DNA from: Chitinophaga rhizophila
Lineage (GTDB): Bacteria > Bacteroidota > Bacteroidia > Chitinophagales > Chitinophagaceae
Length of the DNA: 64,000 bases
Direction: 5' to 3'
Assembly (NCBI RefSeq): GCF_019492185.1
Contig: NZ_JAICCF010000002.1
Span: 1,240,001 to 1,304,000 of the forward strand
The notes under the pieces are model-generated. The model did no database searches and had not been told where the DNA came from. It saw nothing but the letters and a program-made list of their open reading frames with translations. Each line of letters begins with the position of its first letter. Position 1 is the first letter of the stretch. The position numbers and the translations under genes are program-made. This document shows positions 18,658 through 27,214 of the stretch, piece after piece.

Positions 18658-20547
18658 TCAGTTATGACCGGACTCACCAAATACGGGCAGCCTATATTCC
18701 AGCTTTAACTGTTGCCCGGCTACGTCCGCCCTGATCTGCCCACCCATTTTATCCATAAAGTCTTTGCAGATGACCAGGGTGACAGACAGATCATCTCCCT
18801 CCCGGTACTCAAACAGGTGCGTTGCCATTGCCGGTGTAAATGCAGCTGCTTCGGAGGTAATGACAACACTTACCAGCTCGTCCTCGATGGCAGTCACTTC
18901 AATATTTCCTGCACCAGCGGACAGTACCGCTGCACAATGCAAAAGGCTGCGGTTTACGAAAGACAGCATTTCCTGGTCGCCAGCCAGGAGTAATCCCGGA
19001 GGTACATGTAATGCTATCGGTTGATGGCCGGTAGCTGTCATTGCCTGCTGGAAGGACAATAGCAGGTTGCATGGAGCAGGACTGTATACGAACCCGGATA
19101 GCTGTGATCTGATCCAGCGAAGAATATTATCAAAAATGACCAGCGTTTTACGGGACGATATCACTGCCTCATCCACAATCTGCTGCATAGATGCCTGATC
19201 CATGTCCTTATTACGAAACAGGGCCGACACCCTGATAATGTCATTCAAGGGTTCCCGGAAATCCCTGGCCAGTATAGCAATCAACTTATTCTTAAAATCG
19301 TCGTGTACACTAAGCTGCTGGTTCTTTTCAGAAATGGCGTCATTCATTTCCCTCAACATCTCTTCCTGGCGACGCAGGTTTTTATAAGATCGGTAGCGGG
19401 CCAGCGTAAATCCGCCGATCAGTAAAAGAAAGCCCACCAGGAAGCCTATCAACTGCTGCCGGCTTTTACGTTTGATATTAGTCCGCGCAATGCGCTGTTC
19501 CTGCACCTGGTTACTAAGCTGCCATTCGTTCAGCTCCTGCTCCTTCAGGAAGTAGTCCAGGTAATTCATATGATTACTGGAACGTAATTTCAGACGCTGC
19601 CTCACAACCTCAAGCAATGCTTTTCCGTAATAGTCTTTCTTAGCTTCATTGTTTCTTTTGGAGTAATGCCGGTATAATCCCATAACAGTCGGCAACATCA
19701 TATTCAGGAATCCGGCACTGATACCAATAGCAAATGCTTTTTCCTTGGCAGGTATGGCATCGGCAGGATAGCCACGCTGCTTATACATATCTATATGGTC
19801 CAGCAGATCGATGGCTACTACAATCAGACCTTTTTTGAGTGCATCATCCGCCAGTTCATGTATGCGTTGTACAGCTTTTGCACCTTCCCCTTCTTTCATC
19901 CACTCGTCAGCTTCAAATGCATGTATGTAGTAGATATCCCGGCTACCCGGATATTTACGGATAATCTCTTTGGATTTTGCCATTGCCCATTTTACCGAAT
20001 CCCGCCGGGTGCTATCGTCCTCATAACGGATGGCGAAGTTGATCAGCACAAGGCTGTATATAGAGTCCTGCATCAGTGATTTGCCCAGGTTCATGGCCTG
20101 ATAAAGGTATTGGTCAGACTCTGGTTTCATGCCTTCATAAATATGAAAGACGCTTTGATTCATCAGCACCTGGCAGATGTTAGGCTGATCATTTAGTTCA
20201 CGGTATAATTCCAATGCCTTGAAGCCATATTCAATGGCCTGCTTCTGGTTATCCTTTAGCGAAAAGAAAATACTGAGATTATTCAGTGCACCGGCAAGTC
20301 CGCGTTTGTCTTGTTGCCTGGTAGCAATAGCCCGGGCTTTGACAGCATACCAGAAACAGCTGTCGGCATTACTCAGATGGTACTGCATGCCCAGCTGATT
20401 GAGTACATCCGTATATCCTGCACTGTCGGTTTGCAATAGCAGGCTGCTTCTCAACTGACGGATTACTTTGTCCTGTGCAGATACAGGATTTATGGAGGAT
20501 AATCCCACCAGTAGTATGAAGATGATATGTATAATTGTACTTTTCAA
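18658..20547 (-). CDS. TPR protein with degenerate histidine-kinase module (pseudokinase)
   Basis: 629 residues. Signal peptide (1-24), TPR-like helical repeats (about 30-340), one membrane helix (366-383), short coiled coil, then a kinase-like core that aligns along its length with the upstream paralogue. The active positions are lost: the phospho-accepting His is Arg (R428 in LARDFREPL), the N-box Asn is Cys (C538), the DxGxG G1 box reads TSEAA (564-568), and the GxGLAL G2 box reads LSVTL. Flanking structure is kept (WIRSQLSGFVY, HLFEYR, ICKDFMDKMGG) and the frame is intact, so it looks like a maintained pseudokinase rather than decay. It starts 6 nt after the paralogue stop, surely one operon. 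A sensing or regulatory partner role is inference. Confidence 0.85.
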   Translation of the reverse strand: MKSTIIHIIFILLVGLSSINPVSAQDKVIRQLRSSLLLQTDSAGYTDVLNQLGMQYHLSNADSCFWYAVKARAIATRQQDKRGLAGALNNLSIFFSLKDNQKQAIEYGFKALELYRELNDQPNICQVLMNQSVFHIYEGMKPESDQYLYQAMNLGKSLMQDSIYSLVLINFAIRYEDDSTRRDSVKWAMAKSKEIIRKYPGSRDIYYIHAFEADEWMKEGEGAKAVQRIHELADDALKKGLIVVAIDLLDHIDMYKQRGYPADAIPAKEKAFAIGISAGFLNMMLPTVMGLYRHYSKRNNEAKKDYYGKALLEVVRQRLKLRSSNHMNYLDYFLKEQELNEWQLSNQVQEQRIARTNIKRKSRQQLIGFLVGFLLLIGGFTLARYRSYKNLRRQEEMLREMNDAISEKNQQLSVHDDFKNKLIAILARDFREPLNDIIRVSALFRNKDMDQASMQQIVDEAVISSRKTLVIFDNILRWIRSQLSGFVYSPAPCNLLLSFQQAMTATGHQPIALHVPPGLLLAGDQEMLSFVNRSLLHCAAVLSAGAGNIEVTAIEDELVSVVITSEAAAFTPAMATHLFEYREGDDLSVTLVICKDFMDKMGGQIRADVAGQQLKLEYRLPVFGESGHN

Positions 20548-20553
20548 GTGATG

Positions 20554-22488
20554 CTATTGCTGTACCGCTGCCAATGGCAGGGTGTAAGTGAACGTACTGC
20601 CTGGTCCCACATTATTCCCCCCCCGGATCACACCTCCCATTTTATCCATGAAATCTTTACAGATGATCAATGCCAACCCTGCTCCTCCCTTGGATTTACC
20701 ACTACCTTTTTCCCTGTTACGGTACTCAAACAAATGAGGCAGCATATCCGGATCGATACCTCTGCCCTGGTCAATAACAGCAACCGTTACATGATGGCCG
20801 GTTACGGTTGCATTGACTTGTAATGTACTGCCCGCCGCACTGAACTTAATGGCATTGTGCAGCAGGTTACGATGTATGAATTGCAACATCTCCCTGTCTG
20901 CCATTAATGCCAGCTGCCCGGGGATATTAACGGTAACATGTATTTTCTTTTCAGCACAATTATCTTTCAGTAATTCCAGCGCTTCGTGTATCATAGCAGC
21001 GGGTTGGCAGGGCACGGGCGTATATACAAATCCACTCAGCTGTGACCTGATCCATCGCAGGATGCTGTCAAATATGTGAAGTGTGTGTGCTGATTTTGTT
21101 TCCAGTTGTTTAAACAGCGCGGTAGCATCGTCATAAGACAGTGAGTGATCCTTAAGCAGATCTGTGATATCGATGATATGATTGAGCGGTACGCGGAAAT
21201 CATGTGCAATGAGAGATATCAGCTTATTTTTAAAGTCATCCTGTGTACGCAGCAGGGCATTCTTCTCACTGATCTCCCTATTCTTCTCTCCCAATCTGGC
21301 AGCATGCTGCCGGGAGCGGCGGTGAGAGCGGTTAACATCTACCAATAGCAAAACGATCAGTACAAGCAGGATAGTCAGGAAGATGATAATAGCATAACGA
21401 TGCCGGCTTTCCATGCCCTTTTTATCCAGTACCTGTTGCTGGTAATCGTGTTGCAACTGAAGGGCGCGTAGTTTCTTTTCCTGCATATAGTAGTCTATAT
21501 AGTCCAGCTCTCCCTGTGTTTTACTGAGTTCTTCCTTCTCTACGATTTCCATCATCATGTCTCCATATAACTGTGCGGAGTCTTCTTCATGCCTGGCATC
21601 ATACCAGGCGTATAGTTTTGCAACAACCGGTAGTGCGAGCTCCCGGAAGCCCCCGGCCATAGCAAGACGGGCCACTTCCCGCTGAGCGGCGAGTGAGTCG
21701 GCCTGTTTACTGCGTGCTTTGAATATAGCGAGGTGTGCATAGCCGTACATGGCATGATAGATATAGCCTTTCTTTTCTGATTCAGCAATCAGGTTACGCA
21801 GGCGGGTTACCCCGTCATTAATAGCTGTTTTAGCATAGATAAGTTCCTGAGCCTGCAGCATACCAGTGTAGAGGAGCAGGCGTTCATCATTTGCTTTGAC
21901 AGCCATCCTGCGGGCGGAAGCAAGCGCCTGATAGGCACGTTTTCTATCTATGAAATCACTGCTGCGGTTCGAGCGAAGATCATTAGCGTAGATAAAATAA
22001 TAGTTGGCAAGCAGCGTACGGAGGATGGTATCATTCTTTAAACGATCGCTCATACTCATGGCCTGTTTCATATAGCCAGCCGCTTCTTGATATTGTTTTT
22101 CATACTGGTAATAGACGCCCAGGTGCATACTGGTCTGGCAGATACCGGCGCTGTCGCCTAATTGTTTATAGAGGTTCAGGGCGTCGAGGTAGAAACGGAA
22201 AGACAGGTAGCTGTTATCGCGGTAGGCGTAATAGCTGCCCAGTCCGCGGTAAGCGGCAGCTTCTCCCCTTTTATATCCTTGTCGTTGGGCGATTTCGCGG
22301 GCCGTGCAGAGGTAAGAAAAGCAGGTATCCAGCTGGCGGTGTTGATACTGACCGGCCAGCTGATTCATGAGATCGACATATTGTGCACTGTCAGTGGTTG
22401 TAATCGTAGCTGATTCCAGCTGACGGATTACATGGAGCTGTGCGTATGCCTGTTTCAGCCGGAAGAAAGTTACGGCAAAAACGATCAT
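20554..22488 (-). CDS. TPR-containing sensor histidine kinase
   Basis: 644 residues. Periplasmic TPR-like repeats (about 20-340), membrane helix (364-383), coiled coil with SEKNALLRTQDDFKNK, then HisKA with phospho-acceptor H429 (LIAHDFRVPL) and HATPase_c with N545 (HNAIKF), G1 D573-x-G-x-G (VIDQGRGI) and G2 GGAGLAL (601-607). All kinase boxes are present, so it is probably active. No response-regulator gene is nearby, so the partner is unknown. The start is uncertain: the only canonical start is the ATG used here, giving a short signal sequence without a basic n-region. The frame is open 13 codons further upstream (AAA AAG before a hydrophobic run), but no ATG, GTG or TTG exists there. The degenerate paralogue follows after 6 nt. 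Confidence 0.9.
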   Translation of the reverse strand: MIVFAVTFFRLKQAYAQLHVIRQLESATITTTDSAQYVDLMNQLAGQYQHRQLDTCFSYLCTAREIAQRQGYKRGEAAAYRGLGSYYAYRDNSYLSFRFYLDALNLYKQLGDSAGICQTSMHLGVYYQYEKQYQEAAGYMKQAMSMSDRLKNDTILRTLLANYYFIYANDLRSNRSSDFIDRKRAYQALASARRMAVKANDERLLLYTGMLQAQELIYAKTAINDGVTRLRNLIAESEKKGYIYHAMYGYAHLAIFKARSKQADSLAAQREVARLAMAGGFRELALPVVAKLYAWYDARHEEDSAQLYGDMMMEIVEKEELSKTQGELDYIDYYMQEKKLRALQLQHDYQQQVLDKKGMESRHRYAIIIFLTILLVLIVLLLVDVNRSHRRSRQHAARLGEKNREISEKNALLRTQDDFKNKLISLIAHDFRVPLNHIIDITDLLKDHSLSYDDATALFKQLETKSAHTLHIFDSILRWIRSQLSGFVYTPVPCQPAAMIHEALELLKDNCAEKKIHVTVNIPGQLALMADREMLQFIHRNLLHNAIKFSAAGSTLQVNATVTGHHVTVAVIDQGRGIDPDMLPHLFEYRNREKGSGKSKGGAGLALIICKDFMDKMGGVIRGGNNVGPGSTFTYTLPLAAVQQ

Positions 22489-22820
22489 GAGGCAGAATAA
22501 TATGTGCTTTTTGCAGAAGATGAGTAATTAATAATGGTACAGTGTAAAGGCACTATCTGTTGATAGCGCTGGTCGATAGCGGCCAGGAGTTGATCTTTGA
22601 CAGATCAATACCTGACCGGGTAAGTTCCTGTTCACCGGCAGTTGTGATGTAATAATGTTTGCTTCAGGGCCATTCTTAGCGATCCAACTTTTTTCTTTAG
22701 TAGTATCTGTCAGCAGCAGTCCCGGTTGATCCTCCCTATGTCATTCACACAGTATCGCCGGCGTTGCTGGCTTAGTGTCAGATTTGTTCAAGACCAGGCT
22801 TCATTGTGTTACAAGATAAG
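22489..22820 (-). pseudogene. intergenic region with possible decayed coding remnant
   Basis: The minus strand from about 22741 to 22529 is open for about 70 codons (reading LLLTDTTKEKSW, then NIITSQLPVN, ending TLYHY and TAA) without an ATG. A TGA sits directly before it, with another open stretch (KSDTKPATPAILCE) upstream of that. This could be the end of a decayed gene or chance. Nothing else is seen in this 332-nt gap. Confidence 0.2.
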
Positions 22821-23516
22821 CTATATCTCAAATACTAAACCTCTTCTCTTTAATTCTTCGTATTTCTGTTTATCAAAGCGGTATAGGTGTGCTCCTTTCT
22901 TTGAGGTTGTTTTATCTTTTTCTTCCAGTTTTTCGAGTACGTTCATGGATAATATCTTCTTACGGAAGTTACGCTTATCCAGTTCTTTCTGATAGATTTC
23001 CTCGTACAGGCTACGCAGCTGGGATAGGGTGAACTTCTCGGGCAGCAGTTCGAAGCCAATAGGATGGAAATGTGCATTATCTCTGAGTTTCTTTAAAGCG
23101 TCAGCGATCATTTGCCGGTGATCGAAGATCAGATCAGGTATCTGGTGTAGTTCCAGCCAGTGCGCACTGAATTGCTGGGTAGGATGCTGTTCATGTTCTC
23201 TGATGCGGATGAGTGCATAGTAGGCCATGGAGATTACACGGGCGCCAGAGTCGCGCGTTACATCACCGTAGCAGGACAGTTGATCCATATATATATCCTC
23301 AAGACCAGTAGTTTGTTTTAGCACCCTTGCAGCAGCTTCGTCTACGCTTTCATTATCTTGCAGGAAGCCACCCATCAGTGACCATTCACCTTGCATGGGG
23401 TCTACTTTTCGCTGCATGATAAGCAGTTTGAGCTTACTGTTTTCAAATCCAAAAATGATACAGTCTACTGCTACCAGGTGCCGAGGTACATTCGCATAAA
23501 ATGATTGTGCGCTCAT
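22821..23516 (-). CDS. NrtR-type transcriptional regulator (degenerate Nudix domain plus winged helix)
   Basis: 231 residues. An N-terminal Nudix fold (about 10-140) is followed by a basic winged-helix-like C-terminus (about 155-231, FTLSQLRSLYEEIYQ, then KRNFRKKIL). The Nudix box at 50-72 keeps G50, E56, R64 and G71, but three catalytic Glu positions read V65, Q68 and T69, so hydrolysis is unlikely. This architecture matches the NrtR family, whose Nudix domain senses a ligand; related Bacteroidota proteins such as AraR of Bacteroides control sugar use. Here no sugar or NAD genes are adjacent, so target and effector are unknown. The DinB gene lies 44 nt upstream in the same direction and may share a transcript. 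Confidence 0.85.
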   Translation of the reverse strand: MSAQSFYANVPRHLVAVDCIIFGFENSKLKLLIMQRKVDPMQGEWSLMGGFLQDNESVDEAAARVLKQTTGLEDIYMDQLSCYGDVTRDSGARVISMAYYALIRIREHEQHPTQQFSAHWLELHQIPDLIFDHRQMIADALKKLRDNAHFHPIGFELLPEKFTLSQLRSLYEEIYQKELDKRNFRKKILSMNVLEKLEEKDKTTSKKGAHLYRFDKQKYEELKRRGLVFEI

Positions 23517-23560
23517 TGAAATATTATTGTCTGCTTTATGCTGACCAGCTGACAGGGGCT

Positions 23561-24055
23561 TTACCTTCTGCCCCGTGTAAATTCGCTGTAGTCAGTAACG
23601 GGAATTTTAGTAATACCGGCCTGCCGTAACAGGGTTACCAGCTGGCCGCGATGATACGTGGCATGATTGAACACCTGCATCAGTATTTCTATAACGGTTG
23701 ATTTACAATATTGTTTCCGGGTATTGTAATAAGCTACCACATGATTGAGTCTGACGGGCTGTACATCTTTTACCCAGTCTGACAGTTTTGCGGACTGTTC
23801 CAGCCAGCGGGAACAGGCGTCTGTGAAGACGCCATCAAAGTCCGCAGCAGGTTTGACAGTCTTCTCTACCAGGAGTAACCGCTGGTACCAAAGACTTTCT
23901 GCATCCCACATATGGTAAACTGTTTTACGCAAAGTGCCGAAACTGCTGCCTGTTTCCTGATCCAGCTGTGCATCCGGCAACTTCTGTAATACATCCGCTA
24001 TCTTATTGTTAGCCCAAAGGTTATAAGCTGCATAGCTGAGCAGGATATCCTTCAT
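23561..24055 (-). CDS. DinB-family four-helix protein
   Basis: 164 residues, the usual length for DinB/YfiT-like proteins. The fold is a four-helix bundle with a metal site from three histidines, visible as H48 (TVYHMWDAE), H131 and H135 (FNHATYHRGQ). Members include DNA-damage-inducible DinB of Bacillus and thiol-dependent transferases; the substrate here is unknown. The start is backed by an exact promoter upstream (24092-24121). The NrtR-like regulator follows after 44 nt in the same direction. Confidence 0.88.
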   Translation of the reverse strand: MKDILLSYAAYNLWANNKIADVLQKLPDAQLDQETGSSFGTLRKTVYHMWDAESLWYQRLLLVEKTVKPAADFDGVFTDACSRWLEQSAKLSDWVKDVQPVRLNHVVAYYNTRKQYCKSTVIEILMQVFNHATYHRGQLVTLLRQAGITKIPVTDYSEFTRGRR

Positions 24056-24091
24056 GGATATAATTTTAGTTTACTATCTTCACCAAAATAC

Positions 24092-24121
24092 CAAAAATAT
24101 TGCACCTGCCACCAGTTGCAA
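24092..24121 (-). promoter_or_regulatory. promoter of the DinB gene
   Basis: Minus strand: TTG (24121-24119), 19 nt, TATTTTTG (24099-24092). Exact -33/-7 consensus with ideal spacing, giving a 5' leader of about 30 nt before the ATG at 24055. Confidence 0.7.
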
Positions 24122-24141
24122 CTAAATAATCCTGCAGGATC

Positions 24142-24609
24142 ATGGAAAAAATTACTATCAGGGACGTACGAAAAGAGGACTGTCCCAGGATCATGGAGCT
24201 CATTCAGGAGCTGGCAGTTTATGAAAAAGCACCTGAAGCAGTGACTGTTACGCTGAAAGAGTTTGAGGACGCCGGATTCGGTAAGCAGCCTGTCTGGAAG
24301 GCTTTTGCAGCAGTTTATACTGATAACGGGCAGGAAACCATTGTAGGCTTTGCGCTTTATTACGTGCGTTATTCTACCTGGAAAGGATGCCGTTTATACC
24401 TGGAAGACCTGGTAGTAACAGAGAGCTTCCGTGGTAAAGGTATAGGCAATCTGCTGTTTGAGAGACTGTTTGAGGAGGTACGGGAGAAGCAGTTTAAAGG
24501 TATGAACTGGCAGGTACTGGAGTGGAATGAGCCGGCAATCAACTTCTATAAAAAGCACAATGCAGCGTTTGACCCGGAGTGGTGGAATGCCAGCATAGAC
24601 CGGGTTTAG
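24142..24609 (+). CDS. GNAT acetyltransferase, SSAT/thialysine acetyltransferase-like
   Basis: 155 residues. The acetyl-CoA binding motif A is RGKGIG (97-102) after the strand YLEDLVV. Segments such as ELAVYEKAPEAV (23-34), YYVRYSTWKG (73-82) and WQVLEWNEPAINFY (123-136, Tyr136 the likely general acid) are characteristic of the spermidine/spermine and thialysine N-acetyltransferase group, not of RimI-type enzymes. It probably acetylates an amino group on a small amine or amino acid; the substrate is not determined. It is divergent from the DinB gene and followed by a strong bidirectional hairpin terminator. Confidence 0.9.
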   Translation: MEKITIRDVRKEDCPRIMELIQELAVYEKAPEAVTVTLKEFEDAGFGKQPVWKAFAAVYTDNGQETIVGFALYYVRYSTWKGCRLYLEDLVVTESFRGKGIGNLLFERLFEEVREKQFKGMNWQVLEWNEPAINFYKKHNAAFDPEWWNASIDRV

Positions 24610-24617
24610 TATAAAGC

Positions 24618-24664
24618 TAAAACATAAGAGGCGCTTCAATAACTGAAGCGCCTCTTATGTTTTA
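24618..24664. terminator. bidirectional hairpin terminator between GNAT gene and fabD
   Basis: Perfect 21-bp arms (24618-24638 with 24644-24664), loop ATAAC, weak T/A flanks on both sides. It lies between convergent genes. The core TAAGAGGCGCTTCAATA is nearly identical to the hairpin at 32550-32594. Confidence 0.85.
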
Positions 24665-24728
24665 ATACAATAGCATCTATCGGACGGATGAATGACTGAT
24701 TCCGGCATCCTTTAGTATGGTAATCGGA

Positions 24729-25622
24729 CTAGTTAATACCGTTTACAACAGCGTCTTTCTGGATCTTCACTACGAGACCCTGTAATACTTTACCAGGACC
24801 AACCTCGGTAAATGTTGTTGCACCGTCAGCTACCATTGCCTGAACGGACTGTGTCCAGCGTACTGCGCCAGTCAGCTGATCGATCAGGTTTTGCTTGATT
24901 TCAGCAGAATTGCTTACTGCTTTGGCTACCACGTTCTGGTATACCGGGCAGGACGGCGTGCTGAAGGTAGTGGTATCAATAGCTGCTTTCAGCTCTTCTC
25001 TTGCAGGAGCCATCAGCGGCGAGTGGAAGGCACCGCCAACAGGCAGTACCAGCGCACGTTTTGCACCAGCAGCTTTCATTCTTTCGCAGGCAATTTCAAT
25101 ACCTTTAACAGAGCCGGAAATAACCAGCTGTCCCGGACAATTATAGTTAGCTGCTACTACGATTTCACCTGTTTCTGTACTGACAGCAGCACAGATCTCT
25201 TCAACTTTTGCGTCATCCAGCGCCAGTACAGCCGCCATAGTGGATGGTTGAACTTCACATGCTTTCTGCATGGCAGTAGCACGGATATATACCAGGCGGA
25301 GAGCGTCTTCAAAAGTCAGCGTACCGTTTGCAACCAGGGCTGAAAATTCACCCAGGGAGTGACCGGCAACCATGTCTGGCTTTGCTGCTGGTTCTGCACA
25401 CAGGAAAGCAATCACACTGTGCAGAAATACAGCTGGCTGTGTCACTTTGGTTTGTTTCAGGTCCTCTTCGGTACCGGTAAACATTACATCTGATATACGG
25501 AATCCTAATATCTCATTAGCTTTCTCGAAAAGCTCTTTTGCCTTTGGATTGCTATCGTACAGATTCTTGCCCATACCCGGGAACTGAGAACCTTGTCCTG
25601 GAAAAACGTAAGCGTGTTTCAT
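24729..25622 (-). CDS. fabD: malonyl-CoA:ACP transacylase
   Basis: 297 residues from the chosen start; a start 9 codons upstream is possible, but families begin at M(K)xAYVFPGQGSQ, seen here directly after the chosen ATG. Catalytic serine S89 lies in GHSLGEF, with R114 (YIRA) and H200 (GGAFHSPL), the Ser-His pair and malonyl-binding Arg of the family. It loads malonyl units on acyl carrier protein for fatty acid synthesis. It stands alone, far from fabH (17.2 kb), with its own promoter-like element and a hairpin terminator, unlike the fab operons of many bacteria. Confidence 0.96.
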   Translation of the reverse strand: MKHAYVFPGQGSQFPGMGKNLYDSNPKAKELFEKANEILGFRISDVMFTGTEEDLKQTKVTQPAVFLHSVIAFLCAEPAAKPDMVAGHSLGEFSALVANGTLTFEDALRLVYIRATAMQKACEVQPSTMAAVLALDDAKVEEICAAVSTETGEIVVAANYNCPGQLVISGSVKGIEIACERMKAAGAKRALVLPVGGAFHSPLMAPAREELKAAIDTTTFSTPSCPVYQNVVAKAVSNSAEIKQNLIDQLTGAVRWTQSVQAMVADGATTFTEVGPGKVLQGLVVKIQKDAVVNGIN

Positions 25623-25693
25623 CTGATTTGGTTTACAATGACCTGACATTCATATGTATTATTATTAGTACATATATCTTGGTAATTGGATTG

Positions 25694-25724
25694 CAAATAT
25701 TCATACTCTTTGTGATATATCAAA
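25694..25724 (-). promoter_or_regulatory. probable fabD promoter
   Basis: Minus strand TTTG (25724-25721), 19 nt, AATATTTG (25701-25694): exact -33, 7 of 8 at -7. The predicted leader is about 65 nt. Confidence 0.5.
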
Positions 25725-25908
25725 ATTCCGGGCTCAAAAGCAGCTATAATTAACACCTGTTCAGTAAATTGCAGCAGGTACCGGCTAAATATTGCCAGAC
25801 CTTACCCCGGCAGGTAGACCTTTACCTGGTATTGCCAGCCACTGATTAATCCTACGCCTGACTATTACCACTATCATTGGAAGAAAAACGCTATTAAAAC
25901 GGATAAAC

Positions 25909-26355
25909 ATGACTGAAACCATAATACCAGGAAATGATTACAGCATTATCTCCAACAAAGGATTTGAAGAGTTCTTTCCTGCGTTTGTTGATGAACTGAA
26001 GGCCAGTAATCCACAGCTGGTTGTAGAGGAAGTTGAGCGTATTGAAGAAGAAGTGTATGAATACTTCATTGCCAATGACACGCAGACCCATGATGACTAC
26101 GAAGAGCATGGTTATGCCAGCAATGCGCGGGGTGAAGGCTGCTTCACAATTCTTGCGAGAAGGGTGAACAATCTTGAATACAAAATGGAGGTGATGAACA
26201 AGGCAGAGGAGGAAGTAGAAGAAACGATTGATCCGTATCCGGCGGTACTGATATTGCATGATACATGGAACTATACACTTGTACTGCCTGCGGCAGTTGA
26301 GAATAGTGCTTATTCCCAGCAGGTATATGATAAGGCTATTAAAGCTTTGAAATAG
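25909..26355 (+). CDS. hypothetical acidic protein
   Basis: 148 residues, rich in Glu/Asp with few basic residues; no signal peptide or membrane helix, so probably cytoplasmic. Visible features are a Glu-rich helix (EEVERIEEEVYEYF, about 39-53), a second (NKAEEEVEET) and a hydrophobic segment AVLILHDTWNYTLVLP. I do not recognise the family. A minus-strand frame covers the same bases, but the plus frame has the better start and composition. The last 18 codons and the 3' flank are duplicated directly downstream in diverged form (26396-26487). No clear promoter is seen in the 259 nt before it. Confidence 0.7.
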   Translation: MTETIIPGNDYSIISNKGFEEFFPAFVDELKASNPQLVVEEVERIEEEVYEYFIANDTQTHDDYEEHGYASNARGEGCFTILARRVNNLEYKMEVMNKAEEEVEETIDPYPAVLILHDTWNYTLVLPAAVENSAYSQQVYDKAIKALK

Positions 26356-26487
26356 GCTGTTACATATTGAAGGCAAGCCAGCTAATGGTGGCTAATTGAG
26401 AATAGCCCTTGTTCCCAGCAGGTATACGACAAGGCTAGTAAAGCTTTGAAATAGGCTGTTACATATTGAAGGCAAGCCAGCTAATGG
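26297..26487. repeat. 99-bp tandem duplication of the preceding gene's 3' end
   Basis: 26297-26395 and 26396-26487 are direct copies with period 99. Each contains the last codons of the gene, the TAG stop and about 35 nt of flank. Copy two would encode NSPCSQQVYDKASKALK against NSAYSQQVYDKAIKALK in copy one. Differences lie mostly before the stop; the flank is almost unchanged up to CTAATGG. Confidence 0.9.
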
Positions 26488-26505
26488 CAGGAGTTGTATA
26501 TATGC

Positions 26506-26541
26506 GAAAAGCGCCCGGCTCAGGCCAGACGCTTTTCTTTT
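26506..26541. terminator. hairpin between convergent genes
   Basis: GAAAAGCG (26506-26513) pairs with CGCTTTTC (26530-26537), with an inner GGC/GCC pairing, then TTTTA on the plus strand. It lies 20 nt from the folE stop. Confidence 0.55.
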
Positions 26542-26556
26542 ATTATAGCAAGAAGC

Positions 26557-27144
26557 TTATTTCGTGATCAGGCGCATAAATTCATTCCTGGTTCTGCCGT
26601 CTTCAAATTGGCCAGAGAATGCAGATGTGGTAGTGACAGAGTTTTGTTTCTGTACACCGCGCATCATCATGCAAAGATGCTGTGCTTCTATTACGACACC
26701 TACACCCTGCGGCTGTAATGTCTCCTGGATAGCGTCCAGTATCTGGTGTGTCAGGCGTTCCTGTACCTGTAACCTGCGGGCAAATACATCTACTACGCGC
26801 GCCAGTTTACTGAGGCCGGTAATGTAGCCGTTAGGTATATAAGCAATGTGTGCTTTTCCGAAGAAAGGCAGCATATGATGTTCGCAGAGGGAATATAACT
26901 CAATATCCTTTACGATTACCATTTCGCTGTAAGCTTCGGTAAATTTTGCGCCTTCCAGGATAGCTTTTGCATCCATCTGATAGCCTTCAGTGAGGAATTG
27001 CATAGCTTTGGCCACACGCTCCGGGGTCTTCAGTAAGCCCTCTCTTTCTACATCTTCACCCAATAACTCTATGCTGCTTCTATAATGTTGAATAAGGTCA
27101 CTGGTTACCTTTTCATCATACGTTTCAATCTTATTATAAGCCAT
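26557..27144 (-). CDS. folE: GTP cyclohydrolase I
   Basis: 195 residues. It converts GTP to dihydroneopterin triphosphate, first step of folate and biopterin synthesis. Zinc ligands C87, H90 ([11 protein letters not shown]) and C158 (HLCMMMRG) keep the spacing of the E. coli enzyme (C110, H113, C181). [11 protein letters not shown] and the [10 protein letters not shown]-terminus are also diagnostic. The gene follows the pterin synthase gene by 70 nt in the same direction; that partner uses its product. The enzyme is the zinc-dependent IA type. Confidence 0.97.
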   Translation of the reverse strand: MAYNKIETYDEKVTSDLIQHYRSSIELLGEDVEREGLLKTPERVAKAMQFLTEGYQMDAKAILEGAKFTEAYSEMVIVKDIELYSLCEHHMLPFFGKAHIAYIPNGYITGLSKLARVVDVFARRLQVQERLTHQILDAIQETLQPQGVGVVIEAQHLCMMMRGVQKQNSVTTTSAFSGQFEDGRTRNEFMRLITK

Positions 27145-27214
27145 TTCTATATTAACTTAGTTCTGATAATCAACACTCCTGAACGCCCATCCAAGGTATG
27201 GGATCATGTGAAAG

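Noticed and set aside
25894..26376. 160-codon minus-strand frame opposite the acidic hypothetical gene
   Set aside because: The plus frame has a better start and soluble-protein composition; the minus frame reads as a shadow.
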